The notes under the pieces were generated by a model. It saw only the letters and a list, made by a program, of their open reading frames with translations. It was not told where the DNA came from and did not search any database. A DNA stretch of 64,000 bases. Origin: Pseudemcibacter sp038106445 (GTDB lineage Bacteria > Pseudomonadota > Alphaproteobacteria > Sphingomonadales > Emcibacteraceae). Within the stretch, counting starts at the first letter, position 1; each line of letters begins with the position of its first letter. Position numbers and translations under genes: made by a program. Shown here one piece after another: positions 50,446 through 58,694 of this stretch. The DNA is taken from NCBI GenBank assembly GCA_038106445.1, contig JAYODU010000009.1, positions 1-64,000 of the forward strand, given 5' to 3'.

Positions 50446-50477
50446 AAAAAACCCGCTTCTTATGGAGCGGGTTTTTA
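50446..50477 (+). terminator. Terminator after the DUF1013 gene
   Basis: AAAAAACCCGCT, loop, AGCGGGTTTTTAATT. The stem has 7-11 bp depending on A-T pairs. It may act in both directions, since the DUF465 gene on the other strand ends 9 bases beyond. Confidence 0.85.
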
Positions 50478-50485
50478 ATTATATT

Positions 50486-50653
50486 TTACTGTGCCTGTAA
50501 TCTCGTCATTTCATCCTTAATCACTAATTTTGCTTTCTTGAGCTCATGAAGGATTGTGCTATCAGGTGCTGGTCGGGTTTCTTCTATATGGATTTGTTCT
50601 TCCAAAGCGGCATGTTTACGTGATAGGGCATCAATATGAGCGTGTGAATGCAT
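50486..50653 (-). CDS. DUF465 (YdcH-type) small protein
   Basis: A 55-residue protein, too short for the usual cutoff, from ATG at 50653 to TAA at 50486. It is HxxAHIDALSRKHAALEEQI near the N-terminus and LHELKKAKLVIKDEMTRL near the C-terminus, the two-helix hairpin of DUF465/YdcH. The family is abundant in alphaproteobacteria and of unclear function. AGGAG lies 8 bases before the start. A second copy of the family is at 51699. Confidence 0.88.
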   Translation of the reverse strand: MHSHAHIDALSRKHAALEEQIHIEETRPAPDSTILHELKKAKLVIKDEMTRLQAQ

Positions 50654-51047
50654 GTTTTTTGTCTCCTGCTTATGGGTTGTCCTGAAAGGATGCTCTTCTG
50701 TTTACATAGCAAAATGATTGCACCTAAAGTATTAATAAACCGTTGAAGAGATACATATCTATGACAAAAGCGATGATTTTTTTGAATGGATCGTATCGTT
50801 GTCATAAGTCTCCTGCTTGCCGGTTAACGGGCATATTCTTATTTTTCATCCGGCCTAAAATTCTTATTAGGCTTGCTATGAACGGTACTAATAATTATAT
50901 CATATTTTTTGAATTTTGTCACGAGATTCAGTACCCGATAGACTTAGATTTATGAGCATAGCGGCAGATTTAGTGTATAAAGGCTATAAAATTTGCTATA
51001 AGCGTAACTGGTTATGAAAAATGAAGTAATTTAGGTGGCATTTTTTT
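50654..51047. other. Intergenic region without a supported gene
   Basis: About 390 bases. One plus-strand frame, 50743-50955, starts with MTKAMIFLNGSYR, which recalls the start of thiamine pyrophosphokinases, but nothing after it fits, so it may be a remnant or chance. No hairpin-T-run terminator or convincing promoter was found, apart from the ribosome-binding region of the DUF465 gene at the left end. Confidence 0.6.
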
Positions 51048-51626
51048 ATGGTGAATAACGGGAAACGACTCATAGTCGGAATTAGTGGTGCATCTGGTGT
51101 TATATACGGCATTCGTTTGCTTGAGATATTAAAGGAACAAAAAATAGAGTGCCATCTCGTGATGTCCAAAGCGGCGGCAGTGACAGTTGGACTTGAAACC
51201 GATCTGAAAATTTCTGATATAGGAAAACTTGCACATACCGTGCATAAAGTTGATGATATTGGTGCGTCTATTGCGAGCGGCTCATTTAAAACGGACGGTA
51301 TGTTAGTCGTCCCATGTTCCGTAAAAACAATGTCAGAAATAAACAGCGGCGTAACATCATCATTATTAACACGTGCGGCAGATGTGACCCTCAAAGAAAG
51401 AAGAAAGCTTCTTCTGATGGTAAGGGAAACACCACTTCATTTGGGCCATTTGAGGACAATGACATCTTTAAGTGAAATGGGGGCTATAATCGCGCCGCCG
51501 GTGCCTGCTTTATACTGCAAGCCGGGTTCAATTGAAGAAATGATAGATCAGACACTGGGACGTGCTCTTGATCTGTTTGGTATAGAAATAGTCGGGCTAA
51601 AACGTTGGAAAAATAATCAAAAATAA
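51048..51626 (+). CDS. ubiX: Flavin prenyltransferase UbiX
   Basis: A 192-residue enzyme that makes prenylated FMN, the cofactor of UbiD-type decarboxylases, used in ubiquinone synthesis. GISGASGVIYGIRLLEIL (FMN-binding loop) is at the N-terminus. VMSKAAAVT and VVPCSVKTMSEINSG follow, then the diagnostic LLLMVRETPLHLGHLRTM and PPVPALYCKPGSIEEM. No ubiD partner is in the window. Its ATG at 51048 lies after a GTGG-rich stretch. It is followed by a DUF465 gene 73 bases later. Confidence 0.97.
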   Translation: MVNNGKRLIVGISGASGVIYGIRLLEILKEQKIECHLVMSKAAAVTVGLETDLKISDIGKLAHTVHKVDDIGASIASGSFKTDGMLVVPCSVKTMSEINSGVTSSLLTRAADVTLKERRKLLLMVRETPLHLGHLRTMTSLSEMGAIIAPPVPALYCKPGSIEEMIDQTLGRALDLFGIEIVGLKRWKNNQK

Positions 51627-51698
51627 TTCCTTATCCAGGTAATAAAGCAGACAAAAATATGCTATAATTCGCCAATTTGAGAAAGAGTCCGATACCAC

Positions 51699-51902
51699 AT
51701 GAATATTGATGAAGAAGATATACTGGAGAAAATCCAGCAGCTGAGGGTTCAGCATCGCGATCTTGATGACGCAATAACCGCATTACTTGGTTCCGGTACT
51801 TCTGATATGATTCAAATTAGCAGGCTTAAAAAACAAAAGTTATTGATTAAGGATAAAATTGCCAAGCTGGAAGATGAGCTTCTACCGGATATTATTGCCT
51901 GA
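51699..51902 (+). CDS. DUF465 (YdcH-type) small protein
   Basis: A 67-residue protein with the DUF465 helical hairpin: LRVQHRDLDDAITALLG and ISRLKKQKLLIKDKIAKLEDELLPD. It is slightly longer at the N-terminus (MNIDEEDILEKIQQ) than the 50486 protein. Its 3' end overlaps the true end of the convergent GGDEF gene by 11 bases. Function unknown; cytoplasmic. Confidence 0.9.
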   Translation: MNIDEEDILEKIQQLRVQHRDLDDAITALLGSGTSDMIQISRLKKQKLLIKDKIAKLEDELLPDIIA

Positions 51903-52657
51903 TCCAGCTGTTTTCATTTTTTAATGACTGTTTATGGCTATACATTTTTTTATCCGCATGATCCAGCGCNNNNNNNNNNCGCCTGATCCGGGCTAATGCC
52001 GGAATGTAAAGAGTAAATTCCGTATGCTATTTTTAAAGGAATTTTTTTGCCATCAAGGATCAATGGATTTTCTTCTATTTTCTGTAAAATCTGTTTTGCT
52101 TTTGCATCGGCATTTTCTTCACTTGCTTTTGGCATGATTATACCAAACTCGTCCCCACCAAGACGTCCTATGATATCGGAATCACGTAGACTGCCCAGCA
52201 TTGTTTTTGCCAAATGAACCAATGCAAGATCGCCCGCTTTATGGCCATAATTGTCGTTGATCAATTTAAGATCATTCATATCCAGAAAAATCAGTGAGCT
52301 GTTAATGCCATAGCGATCAGAGTATGATATCATTCGTGTCATTTCACGAACAAAGGCGCGTCTGTTTGATATTTCAATAAGACTATCCTGATCAGCCAGT
52401 TTTTCCAGTTCTGAAATTCGGCGATGGGCAATTTCCAGTTCATGGCGCATATTTTCCACTTCCGCCATAAGCATCATAATAGCATTTCGCACTTTCAGCG
52501 TCATTTCAGTAGCAGGTATTCCAAGTACGCTGGTTGTGTCATTGATATTGCGGACGGAAGACGTTTCTGAAACGCTTGAAGTTGCGCTTGTTTTTTCAAT
52601 AATCTTGCGGCGGATAGGTTCTGCCCGACCGACGTTGCCTGGACCTTGTACTTTCAT
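51892..52657 (-). CDS. GGDEF-domain diguanylate cyclase, interrupted by an assembly gap
   Basis: This gene makes a cyclase for cyclic di-GMP. An N-terminal disordered region (residues 1-50) leads to a coiled coil (about 55-88) and the GGDEF domain (about 90-end). The catalytic GGDEF is intact (167-171), and the inhibitory-site RDSD (RxxD, 158-161) is exactly five residues upstream. Ten Ns (51970-51979) cut the gene near its end. Read on the minus strand the frame before the gap ends SPDQA. After the gap, another frame gives ALDHADKKMYSHKQSLK, the standard GGDEF C-terminus, and stops at 51892. The displayed gap length of 10 is not a multiple of three, so it is likely a placeholder. Confidence 0.88.
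51970..51979. other. Assembly gap (10 N)
   Basis: Ten undetermined bases inside the GGDEF gene. The surrounding reading frames are compatible with a true insert of a multiple of three bases. Confidence 0.99.
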
Positions 52658-52873
52658 ATATTTATTTACCTGAAGATATGTCCGTTAAAATCTACCGTTA
52701 AGATTTTATATCCTGTAATTTCACCGGTCAGTATACATACAATTGGTATATAAGACAAATAAAGATATATTTTGCGGTTCCCTTAAATAATAGTAAACTT
52801 GCCTATCATTGGAAGATCGCTATAATCGCCTTTTTTTAATATTAGAACCACAGGCAGTTTTAAGGGAACAGAA

Positions 52874-53365
52874 ATGAGTGACAGCATGCCAGTAGTAGGT
52901 GTCATTATGGGTAGTCAGTCTGATTGGCCGGTAATGAAAGGCGCGGTTGAAATATTACACCAACTGAATGTAGCAGTTGAAAATAGAATTGTTTCCGCTC
53001 ACAGGACACCTGAAAGACTTTATGACTATGCCAAGACAGCAAAAGAACGTGGCTTGAAAGTGATAATTGCGGGCGCTGGGGGAGCCGCTCATTTACCCGG
53101 GATGGCCGCGTCAATGACAACTTTGCCCGTATTGGGGGTGCCGATTGAAAGCAAGGCGTTAAAGGGCATGGATAGTCTTTTATCTATTGCGCAAATGCCG
53201 GGCGGTATTCCTGTTGGAACCCTTGCGATTGGCGCAGCAGGTGCAAAGAACGCAGGTATTCTTGCGGCATCCATTATCGCTTTGGGTGATGAAACTGTGG
53301 CAAAATCACTGGAAGAGTGGCGCAGTCATCAAACGGCTTCTGTTGCTGAAATTCCAATTGACTAA
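52874..53365 (+). CDS. purE: N5-carboxyaminoimidazole ribonucleotide mutase
   Basis: A 163-residue class I PurE that moves the carboxyl group of N5-CAIR to make CAIR in purine synthesis. VGVIMGSQSDWPVMKGA (CAIR-phosphate loop), ENRIVSAHRTPERLYDYA and IIAGAGGAAHLPGMAAS are all present, along with PVLGVPIESKALKGMDSLLS. It is 3 bases from purK and clearly co-transcribed. The start at 52874 follows AGGGAACAGAA. Confidence 0.98.
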   Translation: MSDSMPVVGVIMGSQSDWPVMKGAVEILHQLNVAVENRIVSAHRTPERLYDYAKTAKERGLKVIIAGAGGAAHLPGMAASMTTLPVLGVPIESKALKGMDSLLSIAQMPGGIPVGTLAIGAAGAKNAGILAASIIALGDETVAKSLEEWRSHQTASVAEIPID

Positions 53366-53368
53366 AGC

Positions 53369-54448
53369 ATGCAAAGTCTTTCTCCAGATTCAAAAATAGG
53401 TATTCTTGGTGGCGGCCAGTTAGGGCGGATGTTGGCTATTTCAGCAGCCCAGCTTGGCTATTCTGTGCATATATATTGTCCGGAAAAAAACAATCCTGCA
53501 GAACAGGTGTCAAATGTGGCTACCCATGCTGAATATGAAAATCAAGAAGCACTTATAAAGTTTGCAAATTCAGTCGATGTTGTGACCTATGAATTTGAAA
53601 ATATTCCTGTTGAAACCGTAAACATAATTAGCCGGACGACACCGGTCTATCCCAATTCAGAAGTGCTTAAAATTTCCCAGGACCGTTTAAGCGAAAAAAC
53701 GTTTGTAAATAAGCTGGGTATTGATACGGCACCATTTAAAGCGGTTTCTTCAAGTGAGGAAGCAAGGTTGGCGCTAGTTGATATTGGCTATCCGGCCGTT
53801 TTAAAAACAAGGCGTTTTGGCTATGACGGAAAAGGCCAGGTAATTGTCAGATCGGAAGCCGATATAGAGAGTGCCTGGAATGTACTTAACAGTGATAAAA
53901 TTATCATCGAGGGATTCATCGAATTTGATCGGGAGATTTCCGTAATCGCAGTCAGAGGTCAGAACGGGGATATTAAATGTTTTACACCAGTGGAAAATGA
54001 GCATAAAGATCACATTCTGGATTTGTCGATAGCACCGGCACGGATTGACCAAGCGTTAAAAGATGATGCTATAAAGAAAGCCAGAAAGATCATTGAGAAT
54101 ATTGACTATGTTGGCGTCCTTACCGTTGAATTTTTTGTCTCTTCAAGTGCCCCAAATTTACGCGTCAATGAAATAGCGCCGCGTGTGCATAACAGTGGCC
54201 ACTGGACAATTGAAGCTTGCCCGGCAAGTCAGTTTGAACAACATATAAGAGCTATTTGCGGGCTTCCGTTGGGGGAAACGGATTTTACAGGTGAAGCGCG
54301 AATGACAAACCTGATAGGTGATGATATTTTTCAGATGTCGAAATTATTATCGGAGCCAGGAGCGCATGTCCACCATTACGGCAAAAGTGACGTAAAGCCA
54401 GGACGTAAAATGGGTCATGTCACCCGACTTTATACGAATAAAATTTAA
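53369..54448 (+). CDS. purK: N5-carboxyaminoimidazole ribonucleotide synthase
   Basis: A 359-residue ATP-grasp enzyme that makes N5-CAIR from AIR, bicarbonate and ATP. It starts with IGILGGGQLGRMLAISAAQLG; further signatures are VVTYEFENIPVE, YPAVLKTRRFGYDGKGQ and EIAPRVHNSGHWTIEACP. It follows purE by 3 bases. Its 3' end overlaps the convergent COQ9 gene by 4 bases (stop codon to stop codon). Confidence 0.98.
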   Translation: MQSLSPDSKIGILGGGQLGRMLAISAAQLGYSVHIYCPEKNNPAEQVSNVATHAEYENQEALIKFANSVDVVTYEFENIPVETVNIISRTTPVYPNSEVLKISQDRLSEKTFVNKLGIDTAPFKAVSSSEEARLALVDIGYPAVLKTRRFGYDGKGQVIVRSEADIESAWNVLNSDKIIIEGFIEFDREISVIAVRGQNGDIKCFTPVENEHKDHILDLSIAPARIDQALKDDAIKKARKIIENIDYVGVLTVEFFVSSSAPNLRVNEIAPRVHNSGHWTIEACPASQFEQHIRAICGLPLGETDFTGEARMTNLIGDDIFQMSKLLSEPGAHVHHYGKSDVKPGRKMGHVTRLYTNKI

Positions 54449-55101
54449 GCCCCGTAACGTTTTTTACCAAGCTCTCTCCAAATATTAGGAAGCTTGATTT
54501 CTTTTTTTCTAAAGTCTGCTTTTAATTTTTCAAACTGCATAACATTTTCAATGCGTCGATCTAGGAAGTCCCAAGTATCGCAATTGTCCTCGCTTACATC
54601 ATTAAGCCAGAATAAAAATGTGCTGGAATAAACGGCACTCAGCGTCATCCGTTTGGTATAAAAATTAAAATCAGTAGACGGATCTGAAATTGCTTTCCAC
54701 ATCAAATCTACCGTCCGGTATAATATTTTCATACCTGCAAAGTGATTTTTGGGTAGGGCTAAATAGGAAACAGTTCTATGGACAGCTTCTTTATGTTGTG
54801 CTTCCGCTTTAATTCTCAATTTAACCAGTTCGGTAATTTTTTCTCTTATTTTGAGACCGTCAAAATCCAGCTCTTTTGCGGCATTTAACATAGCCTTGTC
54901 ACAAAGTTGCGCATGTAGGTCAATCATTTCAATTGCACCGCCCGGAAAAGCAAGATCAATAAAACCTGTATCAATACTAATATCTGCTGCGCGTTTCATG
55001 GTATTTTTACCCCAGCCATCAAATGCGACATGTTTAAGGGCGGCGTCAAGGATCGACTCGCGCAATTCTTCGGGTGTTTTGTCTGTTTTCTTATTGGTCA
55101 T
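54445..55101 (-). CDS. COQ9 family protein (ubiquinone synthesis)
   Basis: A 218-residue TetR-like-fold, lipid-binding protein of the COQ9 family that supports ubiquinone hydroxylation (COQ7 partner). LRESILDAALKHVAFDGWGKNTMKRAAD, shown by markers ILDAALKHVAFDGW and DTGFIDLAFPGGAIEMIDLH, matches the alphaproteobacterial type. The C-terminal WLNDVSEDNCDTWDFLDRRIENVMQFEKLK (marker NDVSEDNCDTWDFLDRRI) is conserved. It is divergent from rpsU, a neighbour pair typical of alphaproteobacteria. Its end overlaps purK by 4 bases. Confidence 0.94.
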   Translation of the reverse strand: MTNKKTDKTPEELRESILDAALKHVAFDGWGKNTMKRAADISIDTGFIDLAFPGGAIEMIDLHAQLCDKAMLNAAKELDFDGLKIREKITELVKLRIKAEAQHKEAVHRTVSYLALPKNHFAGMKILYRTVDLMWKAISDPSTDFNFYTKRMTLSAVYSSTFLFWLNDVSEDNCDTWDFLDRRIENVMQFEKLKADFRKKEIKLPNIWRELGKKRYGA

Positions 55102-55272
55102 ATGTGGAATATGGGCTTCAATTTACGAAAGGTAAAGTTAAAAAGGGTCAGAATAAGCAACTTTTACAAGAAATTACTTCACAATTGCATCAGCATTTGC
55201 TAGAAAGCGGCTTCTTCGAAACATTAAGTTTCAGGAATAAAACACAAACCAGAAAGGAGTGTGACTATAACC

Positions 55273-55479
55273 ATGCAGGTTATTGTCCGCGATAATAATG
55301 TAGATCAGGCGCTTCGTGCATTGAAGAAAAAACTTCAACGCGAAGGGGTATACCGCGAAATGAAAATGCGTCGTTTTTATGAAAAGCCATCTGAAAAGAA
55401 GGCTCGTGAAAATGCTGCTGCAGTTCGCCGTTCCCGTAAATTTGACCGTAAACGTCTTGAACGCGACGGTGCAGTTTAA
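55273..55479 (+). CDS. rpsU: 30S ribosomal protein S21
   Basis: A 68-residue protein starting MQVIVRDNNVDQALRALKKK, the typical alphaproteobacterial S21. The basic tail (RRSRKFDRKRLERDG) is characteristic. The frame includes a GTG at 55261 that sits one base after GGAGT and is unlikely to be used; the ATG at 55273 gives the standard N-terminus. GGAG lies 13 bases upstream, wider than usual, which may lower translation. A strong terminator follows. Confidence 0.97.
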   Translation: MQVIVRDNNVDQALRALKKKLQREGVYREMKMRRFYEKPSEKKARENAAAVRRSRKFDRKRLERDGAV

Positions 55480-55503
55480 GCTCTGTACGTATATTGAATT
55501 TAA

Positions 55504-55540
55504 AAGGCCGTCCTCTTATTATTGAGTGACGGCTTTTTTT
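55504..55540 (+). terminator. rpsU terminator
   Basis: AAGGCCGTC, loop, GACGGCTTTTTTT. It ends directly before the start codon of the downstream lipoprotein gene, an unusually tight arrangement. Confidence 0.88.
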
Positions 55541-56200
55541 ATGAGTTTAATGAATGTGATCAGATTAATACCAATTTTAATATGTTGCATGCTTTCGGGC
55601 TGTATGTCCGCTGATGGGCGTATCAAAACACATACGCAGAATATTAACAGTTATTCTGATTTTGGGATTTGTTCAGGGTATGGTTGTAAAAATTACCATC
55701 CAACTGGTTTGACGGATGAAGAATGGGATAATGTTGAAAGATTATTTCAGCCGCAAGCGAAGAACGCGATTGAGGAAAGAAAGATCATCGCCAAGGCTAT
55801 AGCGCTTATGGAGCAGTATATTGGTCCTAAAACAGGAACGGAAAATGATAAAGCCAGAGCCGTAGTGATTAATTTTTCCACAGACGGCCAGATGGACTGT
55901 GTTGATGAAGCAATAAACAGTACAACTTATATTTATTTAATGCGCAAATATGGTCTTATTAAATTTCATTCGCTTGGCGCGCCGGCAAGACGGAATTTAA
56001 ACGATTTATCCTATCCTCATAGCAGTGCAACTATTTTCGAAATTGATAAAGAAAAAATTGAAGAGGGTGAGGGTCATTTCGTAGTTGATTCATGGTTTCA
56101 TAAAAACGGCGCCCTGGCTGAAATTATCCCTACGCGAACCTGGAAGGGACGGTGGTATCCAGAAGAAAAGCTTGATTTTTATAATTTTTCAGCGTCATAG
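55541..56200 (+). CDS. Lipoprotein of unknown function
   Basis: A 219-residue lipoprotein with lipobox LSGC (Cys21) after a short hydrophobic signal. The mature part starts with a Cys-containing segment (GICSGYGCKNYHPTGLTDEEW) and later has DGQMDCVDEAINSTTYIYLM, which may be a protease- or transglutaminase-like core (Cys and a late His in the FVVDSWFHKNG region). I recognise no named family. The ATG at 55541 directly follows the rpsU terminator and no clear Shine-Dalgarno is visible; 55550 is an alternative. Its end overlaps the convergent small gene by 22 bases. Confidence 0.75.
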   Translation: MSLMNVIRLIPILICCMLSGCMSADGRIKTHTQNINSYSDFGICSGYGCKNYHPTGLTDEEWDNVERLFQPQAKNAIEERKIIAKAIALMEQYIGPKTGTENDKARAVVINFSTDGQMDCVDEAINSTTYIYLMRKYGLIKFHSLGAPARRNLNDLSYPHSSATIFEIDKEKIEEGEGHFVVDSWFHKNGALAEIIPTRTWKGRWYPEEKLDFYNFSAS

Positions 56201-56358
56201 TCTGTAAAATCCCATTCATCAGAACTGCTTAATTGCTCTAGAAAAAGATTTTCTGCCGCGTTAATAGCTTCGTCTTCACTTTGGGCGGTCACATTTGCAA
56301 CCCAATAAAATGTCCCCAGCTTTACATCCGATTTTAGGGTTACTTTATATGCAGCCAT
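56179..56358 (-). CDS. Small conserved protein of unknown function
   Basis: A 59-residue protein from ATG at 56358: MAAYKVTLKSDVKLGTFYWV, then VTAQSEDEAINAAENLFLEQ. The pattern, a beta strand pair followed by an amphipathic helix with an AxSxDEAxxxAExxF signature, is typical of a small conserved alphaproteobacterial family of unknown function. The frame extends upstream to 56550 but AGGATATTTAAT before the ATG supports the short form. It overlaps the lipoprotein gene by 22 bases, tail to tail. Confidence 0.75.
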   Translation of the reverse strand: MAAYKVTLKSDVKLGTFYWVANVTAQSEDEAINAAENLFLEQLSSSDEWDFTDYDAEKL

Positions 56359-56478
56359 ATTAAATATCCTGTTTGAATATTGGTAGTGAACTTCATATAC
56401 TCTTATTTTCTTAATTGTGGAAGTATAATTGACAGGAGTTATAGCCTTATGGGAGCGTCTGAAAAGTGAAGAATAAGT

Positions 56479-56769
56479 ATGAATGAGCCGAAACGAAGAA
56501 CACTTAGGCAGCGTGTTGCTGACCGTAAACGCGGCATTAAGCGCGAACAACCGCTGAGTGCCAGTCAGAAGAGAAAATTAAAATTTGTAACGCTCGCATT
56601 TGTTGTTGTGCAATATGTTGGATTGATGCTGCTTTTAATTGGATTAAAGGATTTTGTTGCGGATGGTTTTGTAATCAGAAATGTTAACTTATTTGCTATC
56701 AGCTGTGGCATGTTTCTGATAGGACGCGTAGGCCCTTTGGTTATCAAAACTTTAAACGTTTTTAAATAA
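56479..56769 (+). CDS. Small membrane protein of unknown function
   Basis: A 96-residue protein. The basic N-terminus (MNEPKRRTLRQRVADRKRG) is followed by two predicted transmembrane helices (about 35-57: FVTLAFVVVQYVGLMLLLIG, and 68-90: LFAISCGMFLIGRVGPLVI). The positive-inside rule places the N-terminus in the cytoplasm. I do not recognise the family. The ATG at 56479 follows GTGAAGAATAAGT. Confidence 0.7.
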   Translation: MNEPKRRTLRQRVADRKRGIKREQPLSASQKRKLKFVTLAFVVVQYVGLMLLLIGLKDFVADGFVIRNVNLFAISCGMFLIGRVGPLVIKTLNVFK

Positions 56770-56794
56770 AAAGCAGGACACCATGGCATCCTGC
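56764..56794 (-). terminator. Terminator after the 56821 gene
   Basis: On the minus strand GCAGGA, a 10-base loop and TCCTGC are followed by TTTTTATTT. Confidence 0.75.
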
Positions 56795-56820
56795 ATCCTA
56801 TTCTGAGGCGTTAACTGAAA

Positions 56821-57465
56821 TTAATCTTTCTTTTTCGATTTGGCTTTAGCTGCAGGTTTTTTCTTTGTATTAGATTTTTCTTCAGTTTCTTTATTTTTTG
56901 ATGTTTTCTTTGGCTTTTGATCCGGGTCTTTCCAGTGATTGGGGAATAAATGAGCATGAGCCTTGTTTACTGCATCACTAATACCGCGCATCGCATTCAT
57001 GACATTATCCATTTGAAACCCGACCCCACGGTAAATATAAATTTTACTCTTAAGATCGAAAGAGCGTAAAATATGTTCAATCAGAACATCTTTATGTTCA
57101 CTAGCAGCCAGATCACCAATGTAGTCAGCCAGTATATATTTACCTTTTGAATTTTTAATCCATTCTTCGGTTTTTTCGTCACTAAAATCAAAAAGTGTTT
57201 GCAGATCTTTGTTGTTAAGAGGATGCTCGTCAGGAATACCCAGGAATTTTCTAAGCTCATCTGAACGTGCTTTGCCTACCTTACGCGGCGCCCATAACAT
57301 TCGTGAAACTTGAGATGCCGAGATAAAGATTGACTGCAGTGCCATGAATGCACCTGCGTTATTTCCTTTTTCAAGGGCCTGATTTAAAATCCCGACATTA
57401 CCCTCGATATAGGTAAATTGGTTTCTGATTTCGTAGATATGCAATCCAATTCTACTGAGGTCCAT
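56821..57465 (-). CDS. Helical protein with basic tail, unknown function
   Basis: A 214-residue protein that is mostly helical (LHIYEIRNQFTYIEGNVGIL near the start), and ends with a low-complexity Lys-rich tail (about residues 180-214: KPKKTSKNKETEEKSNTKKK in part). The tail resembles histone-H1- or phasin-type nucleic-acid- or granule-binding tails, but the body is not recognised. Good AGGAAGG before the ATG at 57465. A terminator follows. Possible roles include nucleoid or polyhydroxyalkanoate-granule association, which is speculation. Confidence 0.7.
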   Translation of the reverse strand: MDLSRIGLHIYEIRNQFTYIEGNVGILNQALEKGNNAGAFMALQSIFISASQVSRMLWAPRKVGKARSDELRKFLGIPDEHPLNNKDLQTLFDFSDEKTEEWIKNSKGKYILADYIGDLAASEHKDVLIEHILRSFDLKSKIYIYRGVGFQMDNVMNAMRGISDAVNKAHAHLFPNHWKDPDQKPKKTSKNKETEEKSNTKKKPAAKAKSKKKD

Positions 57466-57521
57466 GATGGTCCTTCCTGTTTATTTATACGATTGTCTTA
57501 AATGTGGGTTTTTATATATCC

Positions 57522-57821
57522 TTAATCGAATATCTCGGCAAGCTTTAAAGCAAGTCCCATATCCCCGTCAATTTTAAGTTTACCCATCATAAAGGCCATT
57601 TGCGGATTGAGTGATCCGTCGATAAGGCCTTCGAAATTCTCTGATGACAATAAAAAAGTTACATCAGCTTCAAGATCCTCATTTGTTACTACAGGCGGAG
57701 AAACAGTAGCATCTACATGAATTATTCCTTCGTCGGATAAATCAAATTTTATTTTTTTGTTTAAATCTGCGGCTTCTGCAGTTTTTTCAGTGACGAGGGT
57801 TGTATGTTGTTCCAGTGACAT
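57522..57821 (-). CDS. SCP2 sterol-carrier domain protein
   Basis: A 99-residue single-domain lipid-binding protein of SCP2 type. The C-terminal QMAFMMGKLKIDGDMGLALKL segment is diagnostic (markers FMMGKLKIDGDMGLALKL). The central DVTFLLSSENFEGLIDGSLNP belongs to the ligand tunnel. Relatives act in lipid or ubiquinone (UbiJ-like) handling. It lies between the basic-tail protein and gloB on the same strand. Confidence 0.92.
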   Translation of the reverse strand: MSLEQHTTLVTEKTAEAADLNKKIKFDLSDEGIIHVDATVSPPVVTNEDLEADVTFLLSSENFEGLIDGSLNPQMAFMMGKLKIDGDMGLALKLAEIFD

Positions 57822-57884
57822 TTGAGTTCCTCTAATATTTAATATGAAAACAGCATACTTTATCGTTTCATAAAAACGGCTAAA

Positions 57885-58676
57885 TTACCAATGATTTCTA
57901 AGTTCACGAAGGGCAAGAAAAACTTCTTTTTGTGTAGGGTTTTCAGATAAATCGGGAAATTTTTTTCTTAAGTTCTCGATGACGGAATAGCTATTCAGTC
58001 GTAAAAATGTGTTTATTTCTCGTTCATCTTTCATTGACGATACATAAGCATCATGCGGGCTTTGCTGTTCAAGCTTTCCAAGAAACATTTTGGCAGTTTC
58101 ATTATCCGGCTCGCGGTCAATTGTGAATTTCAGATTGTTTATCATATAATCATGTCCGGGATAAATCAGTGTATTTTCCGGAAGTAAGGATAGTTGCTCG
58201 TTAAATGTATTATATAATTTATCAGGGTTCCCCCCCAATCTACAATGTCCCACACCAGCATTAAACATAGTATCTCCGCAGAAAAGGGCGGGGCTATCAC
58301 CATTTGATAACAGGCAGATATGGCTATCGGTATGACCTGGGGTATCCAGAACAAGCAATGAAACTCTTGTCCCAATTTTGATAACATCCCCGGCCTTAAG
58401 GCCGATGTCCACATCCGGTATTTTCCCTTGTGCGCCGTGGTGCGCGTATATTATAGCTCCGGTTTCTTCCTTCATATCACCGTTACCATCGATATGATCC
58501 CAATGTTCATGAGTGTTGAGAATCTTAGTTATTTTGAACCCGTAGACTTTAGAGGCATGGATACAGCGTTCGACATCAAGCGGATCAATAACCATGGCTT
58601 CCCCAGTATCCTCACAGGCGATAAGATAGTGAAAGTTACGAAGTTGATTATCTGCATAAAGTTGTTGCACAATCAT
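57885..58676 (-). CDS. gloB: Hydroxyacylglutathione hydrolase (glyoxalase II)
   Basis: A 263-residue metallo-beta-lactamase-fold enzyme that hydrolyses S-lactoylglutathione to D-lactate and glutathione. The metal site is THEHWDHIDGN, with a later His in TPGHTDSHI, Asp in FCGDTMFNAGVGHCRLGG and His in YPGHDYMINNLKF. The C-terminal half has TFLRLNSYSVIE, similar to the glyoxalase II substrate-binding domain. It is on the same strand as the SCP2 gene and a 32-residue ORF just upstream. Confidence 0.95.
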   Translation of the reverse strand: MIVQQLYADNQLRNFHYLIACEDTGEAMVIDPLDVERCIHASKVYGFKITKILNTHEHWDHIDGNGDMKEETGAIIYAHHGAQGKIPDVDIGLKAGDVIKIGTRVSLLVLDTPGHTDSHICLLSNGDSPALFCGDTMFNAGVGHCRLGGNPDKLYNTFNEQLSLLPENTLIYPGHDYMINNLKFTIDREPDNETAKMFLGKLEQQSPHDAYVSSMKDEREINTFLRLNSYSVIENLRKKFPDLSENPTQKEVFLALRELRNHW

Positions 58677-58694
58677 GCGAATATACCGTTTGTT

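Noticed and set aside
50743..50955. Thiamine pyrophosphokinase gene
   Set aside because: Only MTKAMIFLNGSYR fits the start of that family; the rest of the 70-residue frame does not.
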